This document shows, one piece after another, positions 24,924 to 38,000 of a stretch of DNA of 64,000 bases (position 1 is its first letter; the number at the start of each line of letters is the position of its first letter). The notes beneath the pieces are model-generated. The model had not been told where the DNA came from. It worked only from the letters and a program-made list of their open reading frames with translations, and did no database searches. Source of the stretch: Poa pratensis (lineage: Eukaryota; Streptophyta; Magnoliopsida; Poales; Poaceae); NCBI GenBank assembly GCA_947311845.1, contig CAMZMU010000117.1, forward strand, positions 74,823,862-74,887,861, written 5' to 3'. Position numbers and translations under genes: made by a program.

Positions 24924-25620
24924 TGTTGGATGTATGCCCAAAAGGCAATGTATTTATACATCTGATTCATTAATTATGTTTCGTGTTTACTATGCTATAA
25001 CTGCTGTGATTTCTGAATACGTGATTCAGGAGAAAGCTCATACGCACGTGTAGAAAACATGAACAGTAAAAGATACCCTAGTCTTATTTACAGACTAATT
25101 TGTTGAATGCTTGATGATCAAGCTTTCATGGTCATGGACATTGTATATGTCAGCATCAATAAGTGGCATATTGTGGGAGAACAATATTGCTGGGTAGACC
25201 CAAGTTTTGGTATGCTAAGAGATTCCGTTTGTTTTGTCCTTAGCTTATCTCAGAAAGGTTATTATGCAACATATCCTTGAACCATGAGGTTATTAGGGTT
25301 GTGTATACTAGAGTAATTGCTTTGGTGCTGTCAACCATCATGGCCGTAACTGGGTGATCATAACGGCAGTTACTGGGTGGTTACGAAGGTATACATGACC
25401 ATAATGTTCTGAGATGGAAGATTACTCCTCTGTCAAAAGAGAGATACACCCTGGGCCCACTCGGTATGAGAGGTATCCATTATGTTCTGTAGATAATGCA
25501 TGGTGAAGTTACACCGTGTGGGATATCGTAATACGGGAACGAGTAAAGGGAACTTGCCGGTTAACGAGATAGATGCGGTGACCCAGCATACCACTGCATG
25601 TTGTAGTACGCAAGTCGTTG
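24924..25620 (+). repeat. Angela/BARE-like Copia LTR remnant
   Basis: It starts TGTTGGATGTATGCCC and keeps words in the order seen in Angela-type LTRs: GTAACTGGGTGATCATAA, CTGGGCCCACTCGGTA, GGGAACGAGTAAAGGG and CTTGCCGGTTAACGAGAT. It is highly diverged, has no partner LTR, and no coding part is seen next to it. Confidence 0.6.
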
Positions 25621-27159
25621 ACATAACACTTACAGAACACCGTTCCGCAAATATTACATCCCTCAGAGTGGTACAACAGAAACATTGCGGGTCCACATAT
25701 CATACAACCTTTATTACAGAAAACCAAGTCGTGCATAAGTGAGAGTGATCCCAACAAGTGATCACATAATACTTAGTGTTCTACAAAACCAACAAGAAGC
25801 AAATTAGTGCGTACACGGGAACTTAACAGCTTATTATTAAAGTTTGAGCTGCTCGATTCAACTGTGCTTATATATTGGTTACTAGTCCCAGCTAACTTCA
25901 CTCAGACTCCTCCTCTTCATTGCCGGCCCCATAGCGGATAACATAATCCACTCCTTCGATTCCTCCCGAAAGGTCTGGTTCTTCATAGTAGATGCCCTCC
26001 TGGCCTCCCACGAGGTTCAGCGTTGCGTCGTCTAGTTCTTCACAGTCTAAGCAGGGGATTCAAAAGGAAGGAATGAGTAACCAGCGTTACTCAACAAGTT
26101 CACTGTATATGGTGGAAAGTTTGATGCACTAACTACAGCCTTAGACTCTAAAGAGTCTCAAGCTGATACAGTTTTTTTTGTAAACATTTCTTCAAAAGGT
26201 TGTGTTTATTCCGAAAACTATGCCCTCCAACTATTCACAGGTGCTAGAACTTCATGGAGTCCCTTTCCTGCAGCGTTCGTAGCTCCTTCCCGGAACAGGG
26301 AGTAACATGTCACACTTTTTTTTACACTCTGCAGAGGTGCGTTGCTTTACCCATAAGAGATCAAGATCATGTTGCACAACCAGGCGTACTTTCCTGTCCA
26401 CACTTCCTTTGGTGTGGGGCTAGATTGATGATCCAAGCCATTCGCCGTGCTTCTCCACCAACCCCGCATGCCCACCCTTTTGTAGGTTTGTCCTCCCCTT
26501 TATCTTTTGGCAGACTGTTCCGGACCAAAGTCCTCCCCTATACCAAAAGATAGACTGTTCCAGACAACCCCTACAATCCATCATAGACACCGGTGACCGT
26601 GGAAATTAAGGGATCCCACCCATGTGCATGTAGTCTCGCAAGATCTACAGCGTACGGCACGGGCTGTCCGTTGACATGCGAAAGGAAGAAGGTCACAGAT
26701 GACTTTCCCGTCCCATTCCAAGTCTTATGGTTAACGCATCATTTACGGCGCAAGAACACTGACGGCATTTGTTATTAAGTCCTAGGTAATACTTTTCCGT
26801 GCAAATGGAACCTCCACCAACCACATCATACCATGATTCCATCTGCCAACCACAATAGGGTATCCACACTTAAGTAGACAACCAAATAGTCATATTATTA
26901 TGAAGATAGTGTTTTATGCTTCCTCTTTTGACTAGAGATGATAGTATATAAGAAGTTTGCAAATAGTTTCTTAATAGATACTTCAACGGATATGAGCAAG
27001 TAATGAACTTGCCTTGTGACTGAAAGGTAGTGGAGTCGGATACTTGACGTGGCTCCTGACTTCCTGGTCCTACAAAATACCATCATTGTCTGGTAAGGAC
27101 AATGTTTAAAGAAGCAAATGATGCTGTTATGCATAAGAATACTATGCATTAGGTTTCTT
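25621..27159. other. Unclassified, probably degraded repeat sequence
   Basis: No gene or terminal repeats are found. GC content is mixed and there are only short frames without recognisable domains (for example 26254-26553 plus). It may be the remains of LTR element leader sequence, but I cannot show this. Confidence 0.35.
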
Positions 27160-28567
27160 TGGTGTGATATTAAAATCTTGGTGAATTGTGAAATTTGGAG
27201 TTTTTTAATAATATTTGTCTTTTGAATTATTTTAAGACATCAAGTGATAATAAAGAAATATTTATTTATTAAATAATAGCAAAAACATTTGTTTACATTA
27301 ATAAGAGTTTGTTTTAATAATTGAGGAACATAAAAATTAATAAGTTTCTATTTTTATTTGATTTTGTTTGAATCCTACAAAATTTAGAAGTATTATTTCA
27401 ATATATAAACTAATTTGTATAGAAAATACTTTACATCAAAATGAATGAATTTATTTTGAATAATACTTAATTTAAAGCTTTGAAATTATTTTTAAGTAGA
27501 CTATTTATTTTACAAATTGGCATTTCTATTGATTTAGAATAGATGATTTTATAAAATTTATTTTTATTTATTTAGTGAAAAGACCAAATTACCCCTGGTC
27601 CTAGTGGGTTGAACCCAACCAAAACCTGGGTCTGGCTCGACCCGGTCAACCGATCGAGCCCACTCATGCTCACTCGCCTCTCTCTCCCGACCCCGAGCTC
27701 ATCCTCTCCTCTCTCGATCCCCATGTCGCCGTCACCGCTTGATTACGGCGAGCTCCGGCCACCTCCGCCGCCGTGCTGTGGCGCAAACGACGCGCCTCTC
27801 CACCTCCTCCAACCCCTCCGAGGCGATTTGCTTTCCGCTGCCTGGCGCGGCCACGCGTGACCAGTACCCGAGCATAGGATTCCGGTGGCAACGCGGCGTT
27901 GCCGTGCTCCCGGTCCTAGCTGCTCTGCCGTGGGGCTCTTCTCCGAGTTGCCGCGGTGCTGGTGTGGTACTCGCTTCTCCCCTGGCCCTCCTCCATTGAC
28001 CACACGGGCACTGCCCCATCGTCATGGCGTTACGGCCTGGGGTGCTGGTAAGCTCCTCTCTTTTTCTCTCTCTCTCTTCTTCTTCTTCTCCCCTGGCTTC
28101 GTGCCCTCTCTGTGATGTAGAGCATGTGTTGATTTTTAGGTTTTCTGTTCAATTAGGTGCTGTGGTTGTGTGGTCTGGTGATGCTCTGTTGCTATTGTTG
28201 TTGTTGCTGTCCAAATGGTGTTATTCCGAACCTAAGGTTCAGAAATATGCCTCTGATAATTTTGTTCCTTTGATGAAATGCTCTATTAATGCCATGTGCT
28301 AGTATATCTCATTTGCTTGAGCTAAATAATTTAGCTTTGCTTGCTGTGATGCCTCCTTCGAGTCACACAGAAGCATCCTAATGATTTAGCTTAGGGAAAA
28401 TTGTTTATACTTCCTAGTGGTGTTATTAGTGCATGATTGTGCTTGTGGTGCTCGTCCCCTCAAGGGATTTGTGCCCAGCAATCAAATACTGGATGTGTGC
28501 CTCAAGGAAATATGATTTTAAGCAATACTTGCCTATAAGCAATTGCTTGCTGGTGTGGATTTAATTT
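27160..28567. other. Presumed outer part of a Tekay LTR
   Basis: This sequence was joined to 53113 onward before the Copia element inserted (duplication AATTT at 28563-28567 and 53108-53112), so it should continue the LTR that ends at 54477. It has an AT-rich stretch (27160-27580), then a GC-rich part with Pro/Ala-rich frames (27600-28030) and a GT donor-like CTGGTAAGCTCC near 28045. The outer end of the LTR was not found because the partner LTR lies outside the window. The assignment rests on contiguity. Confidence 0.4.
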
Positions 28568-29762
28568 TGAAAGGATTGTATGGCCACCTAGAGGGGGGGG
28601 GGTGAATAGGTGCTATTCCAAATTTTAATTCTTTTTCGATTAAGGCTTGACACAAAGGTAAATTCTCTAGATATGCAACTATGGTGAATTTACCTATATG
28701 ACAAGTTAAGCCTAAACAAGATAAGATACAAGTAGTAAATAACGAGTAAGGAGTAACCGATCGGGAAGCACGCGGAGACAAGGATGTATTCCCGAGTTCC
28801 TCCTTTTTAGGGAAGTACGTCTCGTTGGAGGGGTGTGAGTTTCAAACTCAAGACGCCACAAATGGCCTCACCCTATTCTCCGATGAACCTCGCCCAAAAG
28901 CTCGGTCGACCTTCCACTATCGGAATCCTTCAAGGCGGAATCCGGAGCCCTTACAACAAGCTTGGAGCACAACCCACAAAAGGATTGGGAGCTCCCAAGC
29001 ACCACGAATCTGCTACACAAAAGTAGCAAGCAAGTATGTACAACAAGATGCCTAGGTTTTCCTAGTGGAAACCCTAGGCTCGAATCCCTCAAGTGAATGA
29101 GGGGGAAATGAAGAATGCTTCGGTGAAGTTGTAGATCCGAGCCTTCTCCTTCAATCCTCCAAGTATGAGTGAGTTTGGGTGGAGGGATTGGGAGATCGGT
29201 GAACTTTGGTGTTGCAACAATGGTGAGCAACTATTTCTGGATGAGCTAGTTGACTTGAGGTAGGTGGAGGGGTATTTATACCCGTCCCAAAATTCTGCCC
29301 ATTGGAGAGACTGGGGACCGGATAATCCAGTCCAAGTTGGTACTGGATAATCCGGTCAGGCGGATAATCCGGTGCCATCAGGAATATCCAGCTGTAAATA
29401 TCCGGGTACCTCCAGTGCGCTTTGAGTTCTAGTCCTTAGACGTTTTCCTCTTTTCTTTTCCAGAACCGGATAATCCGATAGAAACCGGAATATCCGGCTG
29501 TAAATATCCGGATACCTCCAGTGCACTTTGAGTTATAGTCCTTAGCCGTTTTCCTCTTTTCTTCTCCAGAACCGGATAATCCGATAGAAACCGGAATATC
29601 CGGTAGCAAAATATCCGGCTGCTCTTTTCCTTAATCTTTTCGGTGTTGATGCTCATATGTTTAAATACAACTAAAAACCTGCATCACTTAACACCTGATA
29701 AAAATGTCACTAGTGTTGTTAACTAACACACAAAATACGAGGGATCACAAAATGCCCTTTCA
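28568..29762 (-). repeat. 3' LTR of SIRE-type Copia
   Basis: 1195 bp. A minus-strand TATAAATA lies at 29273-29280. On its upstream side (29310-29635) is a cluster of CCGGATAATCCGG/CCGGAATATCCGG motifs. A 106-bp block is duplicated in tandem (about 29385-29598) here but not in the other LTR. Confidence 0.94.
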
Positions 29763-29779
29763 ATCTCCCCCTTTTTGGT
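29763..29779 (-). other. Polypurine tract of SIRE-type Copia
   Basis: On the minus strand it reads CACCAAAAAGGGGGAGAT directly before the 3' LTR, the usual SIRE/Maximus form. Confidence 0.85.
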
Positions 29780-30329
29780 GTTAGATGACAACACTAGGAT
29801 TTGCAATAAAATTCCATAGCTAGACCATGATCTCAAGAAAAATGGAAAGCACTCCCCCTAAATGTGTGCATATCAAAAATTTGCCTTTGAATGCAAATAC
29901 ACACATATAGAGGGAAGTAAATTCCAACAAGATACAACATCATGGTATAGATGACAACAAATGCAATATAAGAGACATAATCCACACTAGGTTGAGACTT
30001 GAGATGGAAACCATACCTTGTGCATATAGATAAAATCCATAGAGATCATAGCACCAATATAATGTAGTCTCAACCATACATAATTAGAAATCCTTATGTC
30101 TCTCACAATAAATTTAAACAACACATAGTTCAACAACACAAATAGCAAATAGGTTCGACAAAGAAAGAAAGAAAGATAAATGGACACAAGCGTCATAGGA
30201 ATGATAAACGCATATGCTTGTGCCCGAACCCATGCAAATCCCACATGGATAACCTAATAGAACTACTTCTCCCCCTTTGGCACCGAAACACCGAAAAGGG
30301 GAAAAGAGCGATGCTACGTCCCAAGATGA

Positions 30330-32186
30330 TCACTCAGATTCGTAGTCCTTATCAGCATCATCCTCATCATCAGCATCATCCTCATCATCCTCTTCCCCAT
30401 CATCTTCATACTCACCCTCAGCATCAGAGTCGCCTTCATCTTCATCACGAGCAATGGCACGAGTGCGAGAGGCACTAGAGGAAACTGTGGGGGCAGACTC
30501 AAGAAGGTACTTCTCCATATCAACCCACGGGGCCTGAGCATTGGCATTCCAGCTGTCATAGGAAAGAGTATCTATCATGGGAGGATCACCGGGCAGACTA
30601 GGGAGCCTCTTCAGAATTTGCTGCCTCTCACAATAAGCAGCATACTGGCCATGGCGGATGTCGACGTGAATGCACAGAATGTTATGCTAAAACCAGTTGA
30701 GTGGCTTTGACTTTGGCTTAAAAACAGGGGCAGCTGCCTGACGGTGTGCACCAGAAGAGCGTGTATCTCTCATGAAGGAGTCTCTGGCAGGGGCAGAAGC
30801 AGTAGCAGTAGAAGCCTTCTTTTTATAGACCTTCTTGAAGTAGTGAGACACCACATCTTCTGTACTGAAATCTTGATTCCTCAAAGTATCCTTGATGAGC
30901 AGCATAACATATGGGGCATAAGGAATAGTGGTCTTATCAACCATGGCATCATGCATCTCATGAAAAATAAAATCCATGACATCCACCTTGAAGTTAGCGG
31001 TTGGGTCTTCATTCTTAATACACTTCTCAGCAAGGCATAGCAGATTGACTAGAGGGCTTGTGATTGCATTGTTGTTACCTCCACTTGGAGCGATGTTGCA
31101 GCGGAAAATAGTCACAAGTTGATCATAAGGTGGTAGGAGCCCCTTTTTCTCTCCAATGACTCCACCGGGACCATACATGTTTCTCATAGCTTTGTTCTTG
31201 CCGGGCTTCTCTACACCATGCATACGGTGACCAAGAGGAGGATGGCCATGGAAAGAGTACCCAAGAACAACAGCAAACTTGTGAAAATTAGACTCACACG
31301 GAGTTGTTCCTGACATCCACTTGAGAGTCTTGTCAGTATCATTCTTGATCACAAGAGTATCATAGAACTGCAGCACCAAAGGCACACTGAAATCACATTG
31401 CTTCTCCATGAGAGGGACTAGACCAAACTGTTGGATCACATGTGCCGTTTGAGCAAAACTGGGCTTGTCCGTAAGAGTTTGCGGCTTGATGGGAAGCATT
31501 GGACGAATAGGATGCTTGAATTGGAGATAGATATCCTTGTGAATGAACAGCTGCTCCATGCACCAAAACCTAGCATCTCCAATATCCTCATCTCTCTCTG
31601 CAGCAGTGTACCAATCTCCCTGTATGATTTTTGCATAGTCAATGATGTTCATATCATAGTAATTAGGCCTTGCCTCTTTGCCCTTTCTCTTCTTAGATGA
31701 TGAAGGCTTGGAGACAGTCTTCTTTGGGGGTGCTTTTACTTTGCTCACAGGATCTCTTCTTCGCTCAAAAGTCTTCATAGGAGGAGCATTCGAACCACCT
31801 GTGAAGTAGAGCAATAGATAGATAGCAAAGATAAGCACACACAGGTCTATGCACAAGGAAAAATACAAGGTACAATAGGAGAGCATCCACAGGTTAATAG
31901 AACTTAGGCCTTAGCAAATCAGAACAATTCTGAACAAAACTGTCGGAACCGGATTATCCGGCCCAAACAGAACCGGATTATCCGGTCTGAATTTTTCAGA
32001 ACAATTTGATTCGAATCCTAGGTCTAAAAGTAGATCGACACAAATGGATACTACCCTAGTGTTCCTAGCATGCGGGAATGATCAATAGGCACCAACTATT
32101 CCAAGATAACAAGTAAAATAACTCCACAAAGTTCAAGGGAACAAAAGCACCCAAGATTCAAGATTGGGGGAGTTACCCTCTGCCAT
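30330..32186 (-). pseudogene. Third (env-like) ORF of SIRE-type Copia, apparently spliced
   Basis: A 399-codon frame (31886-30687) carries a Lys-rich head, a globular middle and a basic tail. A TAG at 30689-30687 separates it from an in-frame extension to 30330 that ends in a long Asp/Glu run. The first residues of the open frame (hydrophobic MLSYCTLYF) look like intron read-through: TTCACAG at 31805-31799 is a good acceptor, and 32186-32177 offers a start codon with the donor GAGG/GTAACT in matching phase. Spliced, the product is about 492 residues with one internal stop (codon 374) and no signal peptide or membrane segment. The position after pol matches the env-like ORF described for SIRE elements, whose role is unknown. 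Confidence 0.7.
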
Positions 32187-32199
32187 TGGAGGAACTTCT

Positions 32200-33003
32200 T
32201 GGAGGAGACGGTGCCCGGGATGGAGGAGCACTAGATCTGGCCGAGGGCCAGAGGATCCGGTGGTGGAAGTCGCCGGAGAGGGCGTGGGGACGACATGTAG
32301 CGGTGGGGAGGAGAGAGAGGGTCGGGGGTGGAAGAAGGTCTCGAGTGAGGCCCTTCACCCCGGCCGTCTCCCTGTAAAACGTGACATCCCGCATAGCCGG
32401 ATATTCCGGTCCGAACTTGAACTGGATAATCCGCCTAGCCGGATATTCCGGTCCAATAAGGACCGGATATTCTGGTCTCAAAATTTCTGTGCAAACCACA
32501 AAAATTCTGGCCTGCTGCCCCCTTTCTTCCAGATTTCAAAGCAAGACTTGTGTGCATTAGAGATAAGGTATCTAGATAAGGAAGGCTTGGGATAAGATTT
32601 CCAAACTGACATTGGTACTTCAAGCTCATGCTTGCAAGAATCGAACAAGAAAATGCCAAGTTGAGTGTGTTTTCCATAAAACCAAAAGAAAGACCAAAAA
32701 CTCAATTGATTTTGAATAAGACCCAAGAAAGAACCAACTCTTCACAAAGAAGAGGGCGGTGGCCTAGGCCACCCTGTATGAGTGTGTGGTGTGACACCGC
32801 GAAGATGTATCTTGGGTTCACGGCCACTACTCGTCATTTAAGCTCATAATTCATAAAAAGAAAATATAGAGACAAAATGAGTTCTTACTATCGGCATAAT
32901 GGGGGGAGGGATAGTCCAATGGATTAGGACCGCACTCCCCCTATGTCCATGCCTACACCTAAACCAAATAGAGTGTCAAGACAAAGGTGTGTATGCAAGA
33001 TAG
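32200..33003 (-). other. Spacer between pol and third ORF
   Basis: Non-coding. It carries a second cluster of CCGGATATTCCGG/GGATAATCCG motifs at 32395-32477, just upstream of the third ORF start. Another pair (GAACCGGATTATCCGG, twice) lies in its intron at 31946-32001. Confidence 0.6.
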
Positions 33004-33663
33004 TCAAGTCAAGCTCCTTGAATCCACGATATTTAGCTCATTCCTCAAAAAAGTGAATCTTGCTTCATCAAGAGGCTTCGTGAATATATCGGCAAGGTTG
33101 ACTTTTGTGGGAACATAGCCTAGCTCAATATCTCCTCGGGCAACATGATCTCGAATAAAATGATGACGAATCTCAATATGCTTCGTTCTTGAATGTTGCA
33201 CGGGGTTGTGGGCAATCTTGATAGTACTTTCATTGTCACACAAAAGAGGCACTTTGTCTCAAGTGACACCGTATTCCTTTAAAGTTTGCCTCATCCACAA
33301 CAATTGAGTGCAAGCACTAGCGGCGGCCACATACTAGGCTTCGGCGGTGGAAAGAGATATGCAATTTTGCTTCTTAGAAGACCAACTCACCAAGGACCTA
33401 CCAAGGAATTGGCATGACCCGGAAGTTGATTTCCTATCATCAAGACAACCGGCCCAATCCGAGTCTGTATAGCCGGCAAGAGAGAAATAAGAGCCCTTTG
33501 GATACCACAAACCAAACCTTGGGGTATGAACCAAATATCGAAGGATTCTCTTGACCGCCATCAAGTGGCTTTCTTTAGGAGCGGCTTGATACCTTGCACA
33601 CACCCCTACACTCAACACAATATTGGGTCTAGATGCACAAAGATAAAGCAAAGAACCAATCAT
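33004..33663 (-). pseudogene. RNase H region of SIRE-type Copia pol
   Basis: The minus-strand text SRPNIVLSVGVCARYQA, GYTDSDWAGCLDDRKSTSG, KQNCISLSTAEA, LCDNESTIKIAHNPVQH and RTKHIEIRHHFIRD is the Copia RNase H, with its acidic residues (D of TDSDWAG, E of STAEA, D of LCDN) present. Stops interrupt it after STAEA (near 33336) and before DKVPLLCDN (near 33257). Its upstream end is cut by the nested element at 33664. Confidence 0.9.
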
Positions 33664-35091
33664 TGATAATCCCCAAGAGCAAGGAATCACTGTAGCACAA
33701 TTCGATAAGTATTTGAGTGTCGAACCCACGAGGAGCTGAAGATAAACTATCTATTCTCTAAAGCCCTATAACCCTCTTATATGGCCGTTTGTGCAAAGCA
33801 ATAAGTTTAAATATGAAAGGAACTAACTAATGAAAGCAAGTGATGTGGAATGGGTTTATCTAGTAACAAGTTTCTCAATCAAGTTTCAAACGCAAGTTTC
33901 TTAGAGCAAGTTTCTCTCAGCAGTTTTCTCAAGCAAGTTTCTCAAAGTAGCAAGTAGCAAATATCTCAAGTAGCAAATATCTCAAGGGAGCAAATGTTCT
34001 AGCAATTGTTATTTCATTCGTGTGGTTGTCACAATTAGTGAAGCACATGTTTCAGTCTTAATTGTTTCTTCTAGGAAGGAGCCATAAATAGGTGTAGCCA
34101 AGTAAATGAACTAAAACCCCTTATGATGGATCTCATGGCCAAGTAAATGAGCACACAAGAATTATTAAGACATAAAAGTCCCACCATAGCCTTAAGTTCT
34201 AAGGTCCCCTATATATATCCCCCAATAAAGTAACTTCATGACTCGGTCTCAGGTTTACATGTCCTCCCAAGTCTCCCTCACTCCATTACATTACCGGTGA
34301 TCACCTTACATGCATTCCCCAACATATGTGTGCACTCATATATTGTACATAAAGACAATCATAAAAGATAACAAAACTTGTATGCAACCAATCAACGAAC
34401 TATTTCACTATTGCCATGAACAAATCACTTCTCAAACATAGATGGGGAGACACAATAGATCAAGGGAATAGTATATTGCATCATATATCATGTTTGCCAA
34501 GAGTTTACAGTGGAGAGATGGAGATGATCTTGCTGTAGATGTTGATGATGAACACGCCGGAGGGAGCCTTCCGGCGGCGTTTCCCCCCTCCGATCTTCTC
34601 CGGCGGCAGCCTTCTGACTCTCTGTTTCGTGGTTTTGTGTTTCTCCGCCGCCTCCTCCGAAACTCCTCGGGGGACTATTTTTATAGTCGGTTTTAGGTCA
34701 AGACGAAGCCACGGAGACGAAAACGGACGGCATCGGAGCCACGAGGCCCAAGATGGGGGTCCCACGCGGCCAAGGAATCTGGCCGCGTGGGCCCACCTCT
34801 TTTGGCCCTCGGGTCTCCGTTTTTCGCTTCCTTCGCTCCTACGCTTCGTTCCTTCCAAAAAATGATCCCCGCAAAATATTAGGTCATTTGGACGTCGTTT
34901 GGGTCCCTGAAAGGTAAAAACATTGAAAAATAGGGTTTCTGACAGTGCAGGGTTAATTCCAGAAAAATGGGGAAATTGTGAAATATTCCCAAAATCAATA
35001 TAAAACAATGATATAACCCTTATATGATGCAAATATGATTGAAATATAAGTAATATAATGCAAAGTTCATGTATGCATTTTACATGCATCA
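33664..35091 (-). repeat. 3' LTR of non-autonomous element
   Basis: 1428 bp, nearly identical to 39240-40655. A minus-strand TATA-like TATAAAAATA lies at about 34676-34685. Compared with its partner it has extra AAGTTTCTC/AGTAGCAA units and lacks a block of about 29 bp near 34560. Confidence 0.94.
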
Positions 35092-38000
35092 ACATCCCCA
35101 AGCTTAACCTATACTCGTCCTCGAGTATGAAGGTGATAAAACTAACATGGACTTTGCATTTTAATACTATCAATGGATATCAAAGATGATTACTATTGCT
35201 ACATAGAGTCAAATGATTCATTCTTCAAAGGAGTAGCAATATACAAGATAGATTATAAAGTGATATCAAATATTCAATGAAAGGATGTTCAATGATAATT
35301 CACAAAGTGTAACATAGAAGAAAGTACTATGGACCAAATGTATGCATAATGAAAAGTAAAAACATCCTATAATGGTCATAGAGTATTCTTATGAAATCTG
35401 AATATAAAAGGTGGACACTTTGGAAAGATAGATAAATGAGTAGAGGTAAAACATGAATAAGTTTCATCTAACTTCCAAATGCTTCTACTTAAGTTAATGT
35501 TTGCAATGTGGTATTCATTGGTGTCAAGCTCTCATTACCCCTATCATAGCATCTTGAATGGTTAAAGTTTAAAGTGAAAGCAAATATGAGTAGTGTGCTT
35601 GACAAAGTATGGGTTGAATGTCTCATGCCCCGTGAATACGAGTACCTACACCACGGTGTTACTCAACTTGGGACACAAGCAAGTTCAAGTTAAGGTCATT
35701 GTAAGTAATATAATAGCGTCATCAAGAGCGTCAACTGGGGTACCTCTTGTCCCAGGACATGGAACAAGCCCATGTCAAAATGACAAGACAAACAAACAAA
35801 ATGAACAATCTCAACACCTTTTTATTTACTATTGGTATAGCTTTTTATTGTGAGGTGCATCACTGAAGGTTCACCATAGCATGTAAGTAAATTTCCACCA
35901 TGAATGATGCATGGCTTAGATTAGCGGCCCAGGCGTCTCTCTAGCCATTTATACAAACTCATTAAACTTACTAAGTTTCCCATTTATTTGGCACCATGAT
36001 AAGCATCCATAAACAAAAGTACATGATATCAACTAAATATAAAGAGCACGTTGAAAGCTTGCCATGTGACAGCACATATGAGCTAACTCCCAACCAAGAC
36101 TCTTGTCAAGCTCACAACTTCATAATTTTAATCACAATGGGTCATGTTTATTAAGTGCAATGAAAGTAAAGTGTGCATCAAGTTCGTGAGAGCTCTTTAA
36201 CCAACTTTTCCCATAACAATCAATAACATAAGCATTTTAATTCAGAAGTATAGATAATACAAAATAACATGATAAACATACTCGGAATAGCATAAAGCTA
36301 ATAGGTAGATATGGTGGACTCACTGGAAAAACTTTGGTTGAAGGTGTTGGAAAACAAGTTTTTACTTGTTGGAATTTTTGGGCTAGCAAGAGGGAGAAAG
36401 TTGACCGTCTAAATGCATGCATAAGTGTCCATAGAACTAACCAATCCATGTTAAACAAAGTAAAGTAACATTCAGCATCAAAACATGAATAAAAGATAGC
36501 TCTTGATAAAACACTTGCAAATTAATACTCATTAAAAAGCACATGAATCATGCAACTATATGTATCTTTTTGAATCAACTCAAACATCCCTTTCCCAATC
36601 TTTTTAATAGCATCCAACTTAATTCAACCCAAATTTCCAGTAGCTCTCTCATATATAAATGATAGTGGTGGTCTCAAGACAAACAAAAATCAAACCGAAA
36701 TAAAAAGCAAATAAAAGACGCTCCAAGTTTATGCGATAAGTGCATTGATCGAAAAACAGAAGTTAGACGTGTGCAAACCGAGAGTGTGTTGGTCCAGTGG
36801 GGTTGTCTTCACATCCCCAAGCTTATGGTCTTCACCATCCTTGGATAGCTCTTGGTGCATCTCCTCTAATCCCTGTGAAAAAACTTCAAAACACCGTTTC
36901 TCCCATTTCTTTTCTGTGGGGTGACATTAGTAGTGATAGACAAATGAATTGCTTGCTGCATAAAATCCTTAAACAAAAATTCATATGAATGTCCAGAAAG
37001 TGTATAATGTTGTATGCCTACTTATAAACTCAATTGGATCAAAAAGATTCAAGTTAAAAGTTCAAAGAATGCATCAAACAAAATGGGACAGAATCTGTCC
37101 AGAAAAACAGCAGCAGCAAAACGTATTTTTCTACCCTACTTAAATATGTCGAAAAAATCTGAAAAAATTCATGCTTACAGAGGATGAAAAGTTGCAACTA
37201 CAGTTCAAATATCAGCTCATTCGGAGTTACAGAATAGGAATTAAAAATCATACCGTGCACAGATTCGTGCTGGAATAAAATCTCCGAATGCAAAAGCAAC
37301 TTTTTCAAGCCAAAATAGGTAAAACTTGGCACTTTATTAAGAATTCCAGAAACTAAACTAAAAACTAAGTCTCTTGTTACAGCAAGAGGACACAAAGAAA
37401 ATCAAAAGTAAAAACAACCGGGTTGCCTCCCGTAAAGCGCTTTCTTTATAGCCATATAGCTAGGCTTACTTACTTGGTATCAAGATGGTTGGAGTGAGGT
37501 GGCTTGGCATCCCCAAGCTTAAATTCTTGTACTTATTTGATATATGTAGGGTGAGCCTAGGGGTAACATCCCCAAGCTTGAGTGTTTGTCCCTCGTGATC
37601 TTTATTCATCACCCTCAACTCTTCCACTTGAAAGTTCTCTTCACACAAAACTCATCAAAACTTGATTAGAGGGGTTAGTGTCTCCATAAATGAAATCCTC
37701 ATAGGTACAGCAAAGACATATCATGAGTTGATTCTACACATTAGCTAATATTACTATGGTTGTGTATTGCTCTTTGATCAATAGAACCACACAAAACACA
37801 AGTAATGAGAGTAATGCAAAATAAAGACAGAATCTGTCAAAAACTGGACAGCCCGTAAAGAGTGAATTTTCAGAGGCACTTACGTTGCTCAAATCAGAAA
37901 ACTTTGAACTAATGAAATGTGTATTAATAACTGAATATTGCTGTCGTAAAATATCAGGTCAAAATTCCTCTTCTGTGATTTTATACATTTTTCGCAGTGA

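Noticed and set aside
26254..26778. Plus-strand frames of 99 and 61 codons
   Set aside because: No domain, no splice context, and the surrounding sequence looks like a degraded repeat.
30330..30578. 82-codon acidic protein as a separate gene
   Set aside because: It is the in-frame C-terminal part of the Copia third ORF after one stop codon.
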